A stretch of 64,000 bases of DNA from Thuidium tamariscinum. Taxonomy: Eukaryota; Streptophyta; Bryopsida; Hypnales; Thuidiaceae. Below are positions 12,157 to 23,242 of this stretch, piece by piece; the first letter of the stretch is position 1; each line of letters starts with the position of its first letter. The stretch is from positions 15,589,067 to 15,653,066 of the forward strand of contig OX344758.2 in NCBI GenBank assembly GCA_947034885.2. The letters are read 5' to 3'. Position numbers and translations under genes: made by a program. The notes beneath the pieces were generated by a model, which was not told the origin of the DNA, ran no database searches, and saw nothing but the letters and a program-made list of their open reading frames with translations.

Positions 12157-13400
12157 GTTACTCCATGAATAAGTTTCAACAGAGAATCTGTCTGTCCATG
12201 GAAGATTGGAAGGGGACATTTGAAAAGTTTCAGTAAGTGCATGTACCTTTTCCTCTTTCAATGGAAATGGTCCGTGTGTTTCAAGAAAAAAGAAACAGTT
12301 TCAGTGAATGCCCTAATTATTTGGACTGGCCCCGACCTAGCCTACTGCGTAGAATGATCAGATAACTTACAGCTGAGGACAAGATGGTCAAGACAAAGCG
12401 GTTCGCTTTGCTGACTCGGAACTGCTACCGTGAAGTAAAAATAAGTACAAGTTTTTCGGGGTGGTAAATAAGGAAGTACAAACGGTGTGGGGATCGTGGG
12501 ACGGAGGTCGAGGACGGATTCATTGAGGCAATTCGCAACTCCCCATGCTCATCATTTTGTCTTGTTTAGACTTGAAAACTCCCCCAAAATATGAATCCAT
12601 CCCACTTTCAATCTCAGTGTTGTCCACTTTTGGTTGGCCTCGGGAATGAAATCAAGGGACAGAGAGTGTTTCAAAAATAAAAAATAGAAATCTAGGGAAG
12701 AAGTTCAGATTTTTCCAGTGAAAATCAAGGGGTTGGATGCACAGTCATCGTGAACGAGACTAAAGTATAGGCCATTGCTCTTTCTGAATGGAGTTCAGTC
12801 GTACAAAGAGAGTGGAATATCAATCAAATCCGTGTGGGGGCTTTTTCCTTGTTGCTTTTGAGGCAAATTGGTCTTTGAGCTACCTGTTGGATGTGTTCAA
12901 CAGGCAAACATGGTTGGAGCAGAAAGAAAGCAAACTATAAGGTAGCATGCTCTGAAAGTGACCATTTAAGAGCTGATTGCCTTTGGGGGAAGCGAAACTC
13001 CTTGAATCAATTTTCAGTAAATTTTCATAGGAAGGAAAATGGAATTGGCACCTAATCCAAGTTGTTTCATCTTTTTTGGACCTGTGTAGAATTAGTTATG
13101 AATTTTTAAAGTTCAAATGCAGTGAGCACTAAAAGCAACCACTTGCTGAAATGTACACCACTAGTACATTGCAGAAACCAAAATGTACCCTTGTGTCATG
13201 ATCGCTTTTAGAACAGTGCTCGCTTTTAGAGCATACTACCTTTCTGCTAGGGGGCTACACACATGAAATGTTTAGTGGGTTGTTTATATCAATGCGTTTT
13301 TGTTTTGTTTTTTAGAGAAGAGGGGATGTATGGTTCTCTACAAGAGCATCTCCTACTACTAAGTCTCAACAAGTATTGAAAAAATCAATCCAATTTGTCT
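12157..13400. other. Unassigned DNA; repeat near the right side
   Basis: 12300-12960 is GC-richer with CpGs kept, but has no open frame of note. About 12950-13260 resembles 63440-63860 (shared 'ccaagttgtttcat.ttttttgga' and 'gaattagttatgaatttt'), so it is a dispersed repeat of unknown type. Confidence 0.45.
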
Positions 13401-13702
13401 CATTAGAAGAAATTTGAGGGCATTAGGAGACTGCGGGTTCCCGGACTGCGGGAACGCAGTTTCTGCCCTGTGAACCCGAATCCTACGTGGTCGGGACACT
13501 GCCACGTAATATATATATATATTTTTTTTTTCAATTTTTTTTTGGACTTATTTTCATATTTCAGGACCCAAAAAAAAAAAAAAAAAATTTTTTTTTTTTT
13601 TTTTTCCCTTAAAAGTCGGCCTGACGAGGATCTGCGGCATTGGGAGCCGTTTCGGGAACAGACCCGAAACGGTCTCCTAATGCCCTCAGATTTCATCTAA
13701 TG
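13401..13702. mobile_element. CATTAG-family MITE, copy 3
   Basis: Left CATTAGAAGAAATTTGAGGG, continuing GCATTAGGAGAC; the right end mirrors it. The arms are GC-rich and contain internal hairpins (cccgaaacgg / ccgtttcggg). The middle is low-complexity A/T (13500-13605). Open frames on both strands here are artefacts of the poly(A/T) tract. Confidence 0.75.
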
Positions 13703-14890
13703 ATTAGAGCATCGCTACTAGTTGCACTATAATTGACCGTGGAAGCAAATTGGTCGGGAGGTGCTTATTGCTACATGAGATGTGGTGGTGCTATAGTCAC
13801 CCAATGCTATGCACCAACCGTTCATAAAAAAACATCATTATCTAACTTCCACTAGGGTGCTAAGTCATGATTGCTTCTTTGCATGCCCTAGTAGCCTCTT
13901 TCTCATCTACTAAGGCCATGATCAAAGTTGCCCACATTAGCAGGGGTATAAAATTGCCTTTGATAAATGCCCTCTATTGCTGAGCAATTGTGGGAGTGAT
14001 GGGAGGGACAAAAGAACTTATATCATGAAGAAATGTTGGTGTGGAGCCATTTGGTGCATCTAAACAAGTGTGACACAACCAACATAGCATTGTTGAGGGC
14101 ATTGGCAAAGTATGTGGTGGCAATGCTCTTAGAGATGTTTACTATAGTGCATTTGGAATATTGCATATGAAGTCCTCTATTGTATCAATTGCAAGTCTAA
14201 TATTTTGTCACTTTGTTGTCCATTTGAAATAATGCATGTGAAGTCTAAGATCCTCAAGTTCAATCCTATGTTTGTCCATGATTCCCTAGTAGAATGCCTT
14301 TTCTTGCTCTAATCACATCTAGATTCTAAGGCAAGAGCTTTATATAGTATACTTTTATACCTATGCATTGAGGTGCCTTCTATACCTAAATTAGCCATGA
14401 CAATATACTTTATGAAAGCTCGTCCATCCTAAAGGGTATCCTAGGTTGCTATATTAGTATGTATTAGATATTTTCTCACAAATATATGTCTATTTGGCTA
14501 AATCCTCTAAAATATTTGCAAATGTAGTGAACCTAATACAAGATGTGGTGCTAAAAAAAACACCTTTGATTCATATGAATTCACTTATTGAATACAATTA
14601 AAAATTGAAAGCCTTGTTAAAATTCTCTAAAATTTCTTAAGCCTTCCTAAAGAAAAGGCAAAATTATGAGAGGTAAGGATTCCTAAAACTTTAAAATGGT
14701 TGCATGTAAGGGCCCTCTCAATTTTAAAGGCTTGCCAAATCCTCTTCAAAAGGTGAGAGTAGTTTGGAAGACCCATTATCATTGTATTAGGTTGGGTGAA
14801 TATAAACAAGACTTATTATAGCCTGAGTGTGGAAAAAAAAGAGGGATGCCAAAGTTTTTGAGATATTTTTGGACAATATGTGTATTAATG
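13703..14890. other. Unassigned AT-rich DNA
   Basis: No gene or repeat structure could be supported. Confidence 0.4.
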
Positions 14891-15068
14891 GTCAATTTCG
14901 TTAAAATGGCGGTATTCCAAGTGCCATTTTGACATATTCTATGTGCCACTTTGACAAATTTCAAGTACCATTTTGACATAGAGACCTAGAGGTTGAAGAA
15001 GAAAATGTGCCACTTTAATGGAATGTTGTGCCATTTTATTGGAATACCGCCATTTTAACGAAATTGAC
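14891..15068. mobile_element. 178-bp MITE with 30-bp perfect inverted ends
   Basis: GTCAATTTCGTTAAAATGGC starts the element and continues GGTATTCCAA; the right end is its exact reverse complement. The interior repeats 'tgccatttt / tgccacttt' words. The flanks show no convincing target duplication, so the superfamily is unresolved. The perfect 30-bp ends suggest it is relatively young. Confidence 0.75.
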
Positions 15069-16446
15069 TATATTATTGTGATTTATTGAATATATATTTA
15101 GAAAATATTTCAAAATTTGTCACAAATGTATTGATCTCATCTTTTACTTGTAGTATATTTATTCATTTTTGAATTAAAAAAATTTGCGTAATACTATTTT
15201 TTTTAATGATCTAGATTCAAAGTCTACAAATTGTAGACGATAACTCCTTTAATGCTTGCTCATGGTTAAAAAAATACCTCCAATTGTTGTCAATTAAAGA
15301 GTTTGTTTATTTGGAGCCCTACAATACTTCTTGAAAAAAATGATGAATAACTCTAGGACTATGGTAGAACTATCCATAGTCGATCACTTAAGCAATTTTT
15401 AAATAGCTCATGAGCAATATGAAGCAAGTGAAATTTTGTCAAGTAGGAAGATAGAAAATATAGAGACTGCAAATTTTTTAGAATTTTATTTCCAAAATTG
15501 AAATTACTATGATTTTTAGAAGCAAAAAAAGTTGTCCAAACTAATAGCCAATGTTTAGACTCTTCCAATTCCAATCATAGACTAAATACTTTTCCATTCA
15601 CTGTCAGCCCCCAATTCATCACTGGGGACTCATTGGTTTTTTTCTTTTATTCTTATAAAATTAAACATACAAATATATACAAAATCCCTAAAAACAATAT
15701 AGGACCAAAATAAGCATACTATATACCAATATAATATGTGATCTAGAATAATATTTATACATAGTCACAACCTCAAAACCACTCTAAATAGGTTGAAAGC
15801 CAAGAATTACAATAAAAGATAGGGAAGTGGGTAATAAGCCCTACATGCAACTAAACTTGGCTATTTTGGTCCGAGAGAGCCTTAAGTCAAATCTAGGATA
15901 GAATTTTGTGGAGAGCTTTCAATTTTCCCATAGTATCAAGGAAATAGGAAATCCCAATTGTTAAGATATAGGTGTTGTTGTGCAAAATAAGTCAAAGGAA
16001 GACATCCAATCACCTAATTTGTTGATTTGAGAGTAGAAGTGCATAAGAACCCAACAACAGGATCAATCTTCCAAGATTCCCTTGACAAAAAAGATTTTCT
16101 AAAAGCTTCTGAAAGGGTTTGGGATTTTTATCCTCCTATTTCAAAGGTGTAGGTCAATGACATGGACCTACTTGTCCTTTGAAGGATTCTATAGGAAGTT
16201 CCCCCAAAAGTCTTGGAATTTTTCGATAGTCAGAAGATGCTTTTCCAAGTGGTCAACTTTAGATTCCCTTGGATGGAAATTCCTAGGAAATTTATAGGGA
16301 GGGGTAAAATTCCACTCAAAATTAGGATAGATTTTTTTATATAAATAAAACATCTCTATCGGTTTGAAGACTTTCTGATAGTTAGAAGGACCCGAACTGG
16401 TGAGATTTTTTGACAACTTGCGCATTCAAAAGTTGTAGCAGGGTTA
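15069..16446. other. Unassigned AT-rich DNA
   Basis: Short minus-strand frames at 15359-15574 and 16189-16425 lack recognisable motifs. No repeat structure seen. Confidence 0.4.
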
Positions 16447-16459
16447 ACCAGTGTATCAA

Positions 16460-17892
16460 CGGTGCTATTCTGTGAGCTTGTGAGCATGAGCCTGTGAGCG
16501 TAGAGCAGGGATTCTGTGAGCACAGAGCTTAAAAATTAGAATCTTCATTATAAAACTTAATTTTATTCATTAAAATTGATTCTATCTTAAAATTTGAATC
16601 AAAATTTTCTATTTTTAATAAATTGTAGTACCTATTTTTGTAGACCTATTACCGTGGTCATGTTGAAATTGGATGAAGATTCTAATTTTCAATCTTACTT
16701 AAAAGTATACATTACAAAAATGAAGAACTCAATTGATATGAAAGATGAATAAAGATGGAATTAAGTTAATATAGAGTATTGGTTGATCATTATCCTATAA
16801 TAATGTAGATCTTTTTGAGGCCTAAAAAAAGGTACTAATGATTTTTATTGATGTATTATTATTACAGTTGTTTAGATTTTAGAAAGAAAATTTGTTGATA
16901 AAAATCTTTGCTACACTAAATTTTATTTTGGTTGATCATGTCTTATAGCATTATAAGTCTTCTCAAGGCCAATAGAAGGGCATCAATTATTCCCTCTTCA
17001 TTTTTATGTCAATGGGCTTGTTTAAATTTTAGAAAAAAATTTGTTTGTATGATTTCATTATATATGGAAAGAATTTAGTTGCACCAAATTTCATTTTGTT
17101 CATGATTATCTTTTAGTAGCATAGGTCTTCTCAAAGGCCAATGTAGGCACCTATAGTTTTGTCTTAATGTATCAAAATGAAACTTGTTAAGATTTAAAAA
17201 AATATATTTGATTGATAGGGATTACTTTTGTAAAGAATGAACTTCGTTTCATAAGATTATTGATTATTTGACTCATTATCATCTTGTTCATCCAATGAAG
17301 GGATTCATTTCTTCTTTCTTGATCCAATGGTTGTTTATTTATCATCTTGAAACAAAACTTGTCAAGTTTTGCTAGATTTTTGTGAACACTATCCTTGGTC
17401 CTGCTTCTTAGTAATCCTCGGCGCTGAGAGGAGTCCCATGGCTCCGATAAAATTATTATTGCAAAAAAAAAAAAAAAAAAAATTTGGGCCGAGGGGAGTC
17501 CCATAATTGGGGGGGGGGAAAGAATTTTTTATAATCGGAGCTATAGGACTCCCCTTGATGTCAAGGGGTATTAAGAAGCAAGACTAATGAGAGTATTCAC
17601 AAAAATCTAAATTTGTGAAATAACCTCATTTGATTTCAAAAAAATTATAATCAATCACTAATTTTTTTCTTCATAAAATCTAGTTAAGTACAATAAATGG
17701 TAAAACAAAGTTATTCAAGGGACTACGGTAATAGGTCCACAATAATAGTTCCACGGTAATAGGCACTAAAATTTACCAAAGTTAATCAAATTTGGCCAAA
17801 AGTTTTAGATGGAATGGTCAAAAAATTGTGTAGGCTCGCAGATTCACAGGCTCACAAGCTCACGCTCACAGGCTCACAAAATAGCAACGCTG
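16460..17892. mobile_element. 1.43-kb foldback-type element, 13-bp flanking duplication
   Basis: The same 13 bases, ACCAGTGTATCAA, lie at 16447-16459 and 17893-17905. Both ends carry inverted GCTATT(C/T)TGTGAGC followed by clustered short repeats (tgtgagc, gtgagcatgag), then a shared block around 'acctattaccgtgg'. Ends built of short subrepeats are typical of foldback-type elements. The long duplication fits Mutator-like transposition loosely (those usually make 8-11 bp). The interior is AT-rich and holds a smaller inverted repeat at 17372-17610. No coding capacity. Confidence 0.6.
17372..17610. repeat. Inverted repeat inside the foldback element
   Basis: Arms run from ctagatttttgtgaacac to gaggagtcccatggctccga and back in reverse (tcggagctataggactcc ... 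gtattcacaaaaatcta). They are separated by a 20-base poly(A) and a G-run. Probably a separate nested MITE. No target duplication was identified. Confidence 0.55.
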
Positions 17893-18605
17893 ACCAGTGT
17901 ATCAAGAGCATACAAAGGTGGAACGAGACTGATATTAGGTCTTTTTATATCCCCCATACATCTACTTTAGAGCCTAATGAAGTTATTTTTGGCAAAAAGA
18001 TTGAATTCCAAAAGTTGAATTTTTGACCCAAATTGGCATCTAGCCGACACTAGGTTTCGTTGAGATTTTGGACATAGAAAAGAAGAAAATGGTTATTTTA
18101 GCTAATTATGGTATTCTAGATCCAATAGCACAATCCTTTTGAAATTTGGAGTTTCAAAAACAAACCAATACATGTGGTGGAAATTTAACCTTGGAGGTCC
18201 ATAGTGGGAAAATTGGAAAAGGGCCTCCAAAATCTGTAGGGAGCCCATTGAAAACCATAGGATTAACTTAGAAATGCAAGGACATCATGAGAACCAAGGC
18301 AACATAAGTTCCAAGTCAATTAGATGTAAATAATTTGAGTTTGAATTTGTTGTCAACACCTAGGTAGGTAGGTGCACAAGAAGAAGTGGAGAATTTCTAA
18401 ATTTAGTAGATTTTGAAAAGGTAAATGTAGGTAGCTTGTTAGAGTATGTAAGTAGGTTATGTGGAATTTGAAATTGGCCCCAAACCCATAGATTTTGGGC
18501 CAAAACTTAGATTTAGATGAGGTTCATGTTTAGCCAAATCTTAATTTTGAATCTAAATTTTCTAATTAGAAAATTGAGGGCAGAAAGTTGAGTATTATGT
18601 CTAAG

Positions 18606-18613
18606 TATAAAAG
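18606..18613 (+). promoter_or_regulatory. TATA box of the old LTR
   Basis: TATAAAAG, with a CT microsatellite about 30 bp downstream. The same arrangement appears in reverse at 41948-41955 in the related LTR, so the motif is conserved between two copies. Confidence 0.5.
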
Positions 18614-18638
18614 GATGCCCATTTTTCCCTCAAACTTT

Positions 18639-18661
18639 CTCTCTCTCTCTCTCTCTCTCTT
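18639..18661. repeat. CT microsatellite
   Basis: An uninterrupted (CT)n run just downstream of the TATA box, probably in the 5' leader of the old LTR transcript. The 152-aa minus-strand frame across it is not credible as a gene. Confidence 0.7.
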
Positions 18662-19526
18662 TATCCACACTTTTATTGTATGGGACCACTGGGTCCAATT
18701 TATATTGGAACTTTTGGCATTTTGGGCCAAAAGACCTTTGATGGTCTTTTGAAGTTTTTTTAAAACCCTTGTATTGTCTGTTTCTACCTTTGAAGGCTTG
18801 AGAGCCCTCCTTGGGTGCAATTTGATGAGTCCTTTGGTATTTACCACGTGTTTGAAGAGTTGGAGGGTGAGTGACTTGAATAAATTCTCATTGAAGATGG
18901 AGTGATGTATTAATCCCAGAGTGTCTCTCTTATGTCTTGGCGATGCCGCTTTTGAAGCCTCAAGTTTATTAGGGTGATTTATAAGTGACTGGTTTAAAGT
19001 AATTGTCACGTGTTCATTTAGCAATATCTCTTTCCCTTCTTCTCTTGTTAGGAAATTTTTAAGTGAGTCTTGTAGGGACGGTGGAGCTTGAACCTCCTAA
19101 AGGTCAATTCATTTTAACATCCTTTCTTCCCCTTCCTTTCTTTTTAGGGAATTTTGAGTGAGTCCCATAGGCATGGTGGACCTTTGAACCCCCTAAGTGT
19201 TGATTCCCTTTAGCAAAGTCTTAGTGGTGTGTCAAAACATGTACTATGACCAAGCTTTGGATCCCCTAGGAGTCAATTAGATTTACCAAAATCTTAGTAG
19301 TGTGTCAAAATGGGTACTATGGCAAAGCTTTGAACCCCCTTGGTGATGAAAAAGTCTTAGTTGGGTGTCAAACCCGAGTCCTAGGGAAGGATTGGTACCC
19401 CACACTATAGCCTTTGTAATGTTTAATTTCCAAAACATTTAGAAGTTATCCAAGGTTTAGTCTGCAAAAACTAAAATGTTCTCCTAGTTGAGGGAAGTTG
19501 ATAGCAAGAGGGAAATAGGTCTCTTA

Positions 19527-20777
19527 CACTACAAAAAAACAAAGGATTAAATGACTTGTCCATAGAGTCATTGTGGACAACAATAGTTACAAAACTGTCA
19601 TTTTGTAGTCATTTTGCAGTCACTACTGTCCACAATGACTCTATAGACGTGTCATTTATTCCGGGTTGAATGCAAGAAACACTTGTACTATTTGTTGCGT
19701 TTCGTCACACCCTATTTTTTTCTTTTTCTTTTAGCTATAACTTTTGTGTTTTAGCTCCAAATGACTCAAAATTTATAGGGAAGCTACTCATAGCTATTAT
19801 ATATCTAAAATGAATTTTGGAGATTTTTCAAAAATAATTTATTATTTTTAAATAGCCCCGAAAATTTCTCACAGTACTTGATTTAAGGGTTTTTAGCACC
19901 CCGTTTCTCCAAAAGAACGAATTTTGACCTAAAATTTGGAGAGCATGGTCTCCTAGTAGACTTATACCTACTGTCCAAAGGAATTCTAAAAATACTTATT
20001 TTTAAGTGTTGTAGAAGTCCACAAAGAGAGCTTCATTTTGCATTTTTTTCTAAAGGTATAAAACATTATTTTGGTGATTTTTTTGGTTAAATATCATCAC
20101 CAAAAAGTTTTTTCAAGTTTAGTATTTTTTTGTATTTTTCAAAAAAATAATAATATTTTTAACAAATTAAAATGTCACAAGTTGTATTTTCTTCACCGGA
20201 ACTTTGGACATAGAATTCTCATAGAATTCTGGTGAAAAAAATACAACTTGTGACATTTTAATTTGTTAAAAATAGTATTATTTATTTGAAAAATTATTTT
20301 AAAATACAAAACTTGAAAAAACTTTTTGGTGATGAGATTTGCTAAAAAAACTCACCAAAATAATGTTTTATACCTTTGGAAAAAAATGCAGAATGAAGCT
20401 CTCTTTGTGGACTTCTACAACACTTAAAAATAAGTATTTTTAGAATTCCTTTGGACAGTAGGTATAAGTCTACTAGGAGACAATTCTCTCCAAATTTTAG
20501 GTCAAAATTCGTTTTTTTGGAGAAATGGGGTGCTAAAAACCCTTAAATCAAGTACTGTGAGAAATTTTCGGGGCTATTTAAAAATAATAAATTATTTTCG
20601 AAAAATCTCCAAAATTCATTTTAGATACATGATAGCCATGAGTAGCTCCCCTATAAATTTTGAGTAATTTGGAGCTAAAACACAAAAGTTATGGCTAAAA
20701 GAAAAAGAAAAAACTAGGGTGTGACAAAAGGCTTTAAGTGTTTCTTGCATTCACCCTTCCCTTGTTTTTTTGTAGTG
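19527..20777. mobile_element. CACTA MITE split by a hairpin element, TSD TTA
   Basis: Starts CACTACAAAAAAACAA and ends in its reverse complement, with TTA at 19524-19526 and 20778-20780. Removing 19663-20756 and one TTCC leaves about 153 bp that folds into one palindrome (gacttgtccatagagtcatt / aatgactctatagacgtgtc). That matches the layout of the other CACTA MITEs here. The insertion therefore landed inside a CACTA MITE. Confidence 0.85.
19663..20756. mobile_element. 1.09-kb near-perfect hairpin element, TSD TTCC
   Basis: Begins GGGTTGAATGCAAGAAACAC and ends GTGTTTCTTGCATTCACCC, flanked by TTCC at 19659-19662 and 20757-20760. The two arms, about 540 bp each, are reverse complements with only scattered differences and meet near 20214. 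The ends match those of the element at 22511-23238, defining a family with 4-bp duplications. It has no coding capacity. Transcription across it would give a long double-stranded RNA. Confidence 0.85.
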
Positions 20778-21504
20778 TTAGGTGACAATTCCCTTCCTCC
20801 AATTTTGGGCACCTTGTATCTATTTAGCCCAAAGTGTTAGTCTAATTTTACAACCCAAATCGTAGGATCTACACTCCAACCAACCCTTAGTAATACCCTA
20901 CAACACTCAACAAACCCCAACAGCATCCAATAGACCCCCTAGACTACATCAATACGCACAAGACCTTCCAGACCCAAGCCGGATCCTCTAGACCCTGCTG
21001 GTCTAGGTAGACAAGGCCACTAGATGGCAGGGCTGAGTACTGGGCTGGGCCGGAGGGCTAGGTATTGGGGCCAGGTATTGAGCAATTAAAGGCCGATCAG
21101 TAGGTAGGCCCCCGTCTTCCCTTTTCGGGCCAAACAGTAGAATATTTTTTGGATGGAACAAGGAAGATTAGGATAGACATTAGTGCAAGGGAAAATTATG
21201 ATAGAAGTTGGTCAAGGGAAAAAACAACTACCATATAGTAATCAAGTTCGATTCACTTCCACAAGTAGAATAGTTAAGGGTCCCCTACAACAAGAGCAAC
21301 AACAAAGGCAAAGGGTGGGAGAAGCGTTTAGCCCTTGAATCGACCACAAAGCACAATATGGAGTGGAAGGACATTGGAATGGAAGTCCCGGCTATCCTCA
21401 CGCTGGAGGTAAGCCCCTATAACTTTCTTCCTTTTGCATTATTTTTGGGAAAAATAGGATTATCAAAGCCAATTAGAATTAGAAGTTGAGTTAGCAAGTC
21501 AAAT

Positions 21505-22403
21505 CTCGGGGGGGGGGGGACACTCTCACTACATTTAGGGAACCCATGTGCGGCGGAGGGGTATTTTTTGGGGGCCTATTCACCTCCTAGACAATATTAA
21601 GAGGGCCCCTATCATTACCTAATGCGGAAAAATCTCCTGTATACTCATCTATATCATTACTTATAATATGCAGGTCAATGCAATTTTTTTAACTTATATT
21701 TTTTGTAAGTAAAAAAACTAAATAAAAACTAATGAGAAAGTAAAAGTGACAAGGAAAAAGTTCATAGAAAAAAAGATTCAATTTCTAACTCAAAATCTTA
21801 TGCAATCTCAAACAATGCTATGTTCAAAGTTTAGGAAATGCATTTATTTATTTATTGAAAGAACACTTTGAACATACATACTTTGATTACTTTCAAATAC
21901 ATTGACATGTAAATGTAGCCGTATCTTGAATTAGAGGCCATATGAAGAATGTATTCAAAAACACAAAGCCAAAATCAATTAAAGTACTAAATGTGCAAAG
22001 CACTTAAAAAGTATGCTAAATCCAAAAACACCTCTAAGAACTCAAAATACACAACGGCTACCCACAAAAACCCTACGTCCCTAAACCTTGAAATTGCACC
22101 ATGATCAATTTACTATATTGTAACTTTGATGTACAAGTACTCTACTGTAACTCTGACATAGTACTATATTGACCCTAATAAATATAATTCCTTGGGTTCA
22201 ATTCTTTTGCTCCTAAATTACATGTACATAAAAATTAATGGACCATATTTTTTGGCTACCTACATTACTTATAAAGGACTTGTTACTTTCATGTCCCCTA
22301 TTTTATATGTAATTTTTTTATAAATATTATCCAAAATTAATTAAATCCACCGTATGTTCCGCCGCACATAGGTTTCTAAAACACAAGAAGTGTCCCTCGC
22401 GAG
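21505..22403. mobile_element. hAT-like non-autonomous element, TSD AGTCAAAT
   Basis: An 8-bp AGTCAAAT at 21497-21504 is repeated at 22404-22411, the length made by hAT transposases. Ends are CTCG(G)n..GGGACACT, and inside them both sides share ATGTGCGGCGGA in inverted orientation. The interior is AT-rich with no transposase. The host DNA on both sides also repeats 'ccaattagaattagaagttga', an older tandem of the surrounding LTR. Confidence 0.75.
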
Positions 22404-22510
22404 AGTCAAATAGGATTATCCAAGCCAATTAGAATTAGAAGTTGAATTGAATCAACTTAGCAAGATGCATTACGGTGGATTACCCCCTTCCTCTAATTTA
22501 GAATCAAGAA

Positions 22511-23238
22511 GGGTCGTTGCAAGAAACACTTACCGGTTTTGGCTCAAAATGGCTCAAAATCAATGAGTCCTGTGAGTCCTATGACCCTTTGAAATAAATT
22601 TTTTTTAAATTGAAAAAAATATGGATAATTTGAAGAGCAATGAGAATATTATGTCTCTTGAAATTCAGACCTAAGAAATTTTTTCTCTAAATGTTATAGA
22701 CAATGGAAAATACAATGAAAATAGCTCTTTTTTCACTAATTTGGTAAGAATAGTAAAAAAATTCAAAAAATTCAAATAAAAAAGCCATTTTTTCTTCAAG
22801 TAAAGGTCTTTCTTTTCCAACAAATTTCATCTTTGGAAAAAATAAATTCTATTCTCTACACTTGCGCAAAGTCAGCCACTTTGACGACATGTGGAAGTTG
22901 GACAGTTTCATATTTTCAAAAATCCTTTTTAGGGATTGTGTAACTATATTATAGATATAAGCATGCCAATTTTCAGCTCAAAATTTGCATTTTGGGGTCA
23001 AAAATAGGACTAAACCCCCCCAAAATGGCTAAGGTAGACAGCCAATCGGGGGCAGTTTAAAAATAGTAAAATAATTTTAAAAAAATTGAAAAAATTACAC
23101 AACATTTAAAACTTTTGTGTGAACCTTCATTCCAAATTTCAAGTTCATAGGGCAAACGATGCAAAAGTTATGAGCAAAAAACTACCTGTTGGAGGTCAAG
23201 GGGACAAAAAATAGGACAAGTGTTTCTTGCAATCACCC
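22511..23238. mobile_element. TIR element with 4-bp TSD AGAA, 728 bp
   Basis: Left end GGGTCGTTGCAAGAAACACT, right end (reverse complement) GGGTGATTGCAAGAAACACT. AGAA lies at 22507-22510 and 23239-23242. The ends match the 1.09-kb hairpin element, but this member is not a full palindrome. Runs of 'aaaatggctcaaaat' and 'gcaaaagttatgagc' give it a similar style inside. Known superfamilies with 4-bp duplications include Sola and piggyBac. The target here is not TTAA. Confidence 0.75.
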
Positions 23239-23242
23239 AGAA

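Noticed and set aside
13403..13700. Frames of 76-97 codons on both strands
   Set aside because: They run through the poly(A/T) centre of a MITE and consist of Lys/Phe runs.
18566..19024. 152-codon minus-strand frame
   Set aside because: Lies antisense to the proposed LTR transcript, begins in LTR repeat DNA and includes the translated CT microsatellite (ERERERE). No domain.
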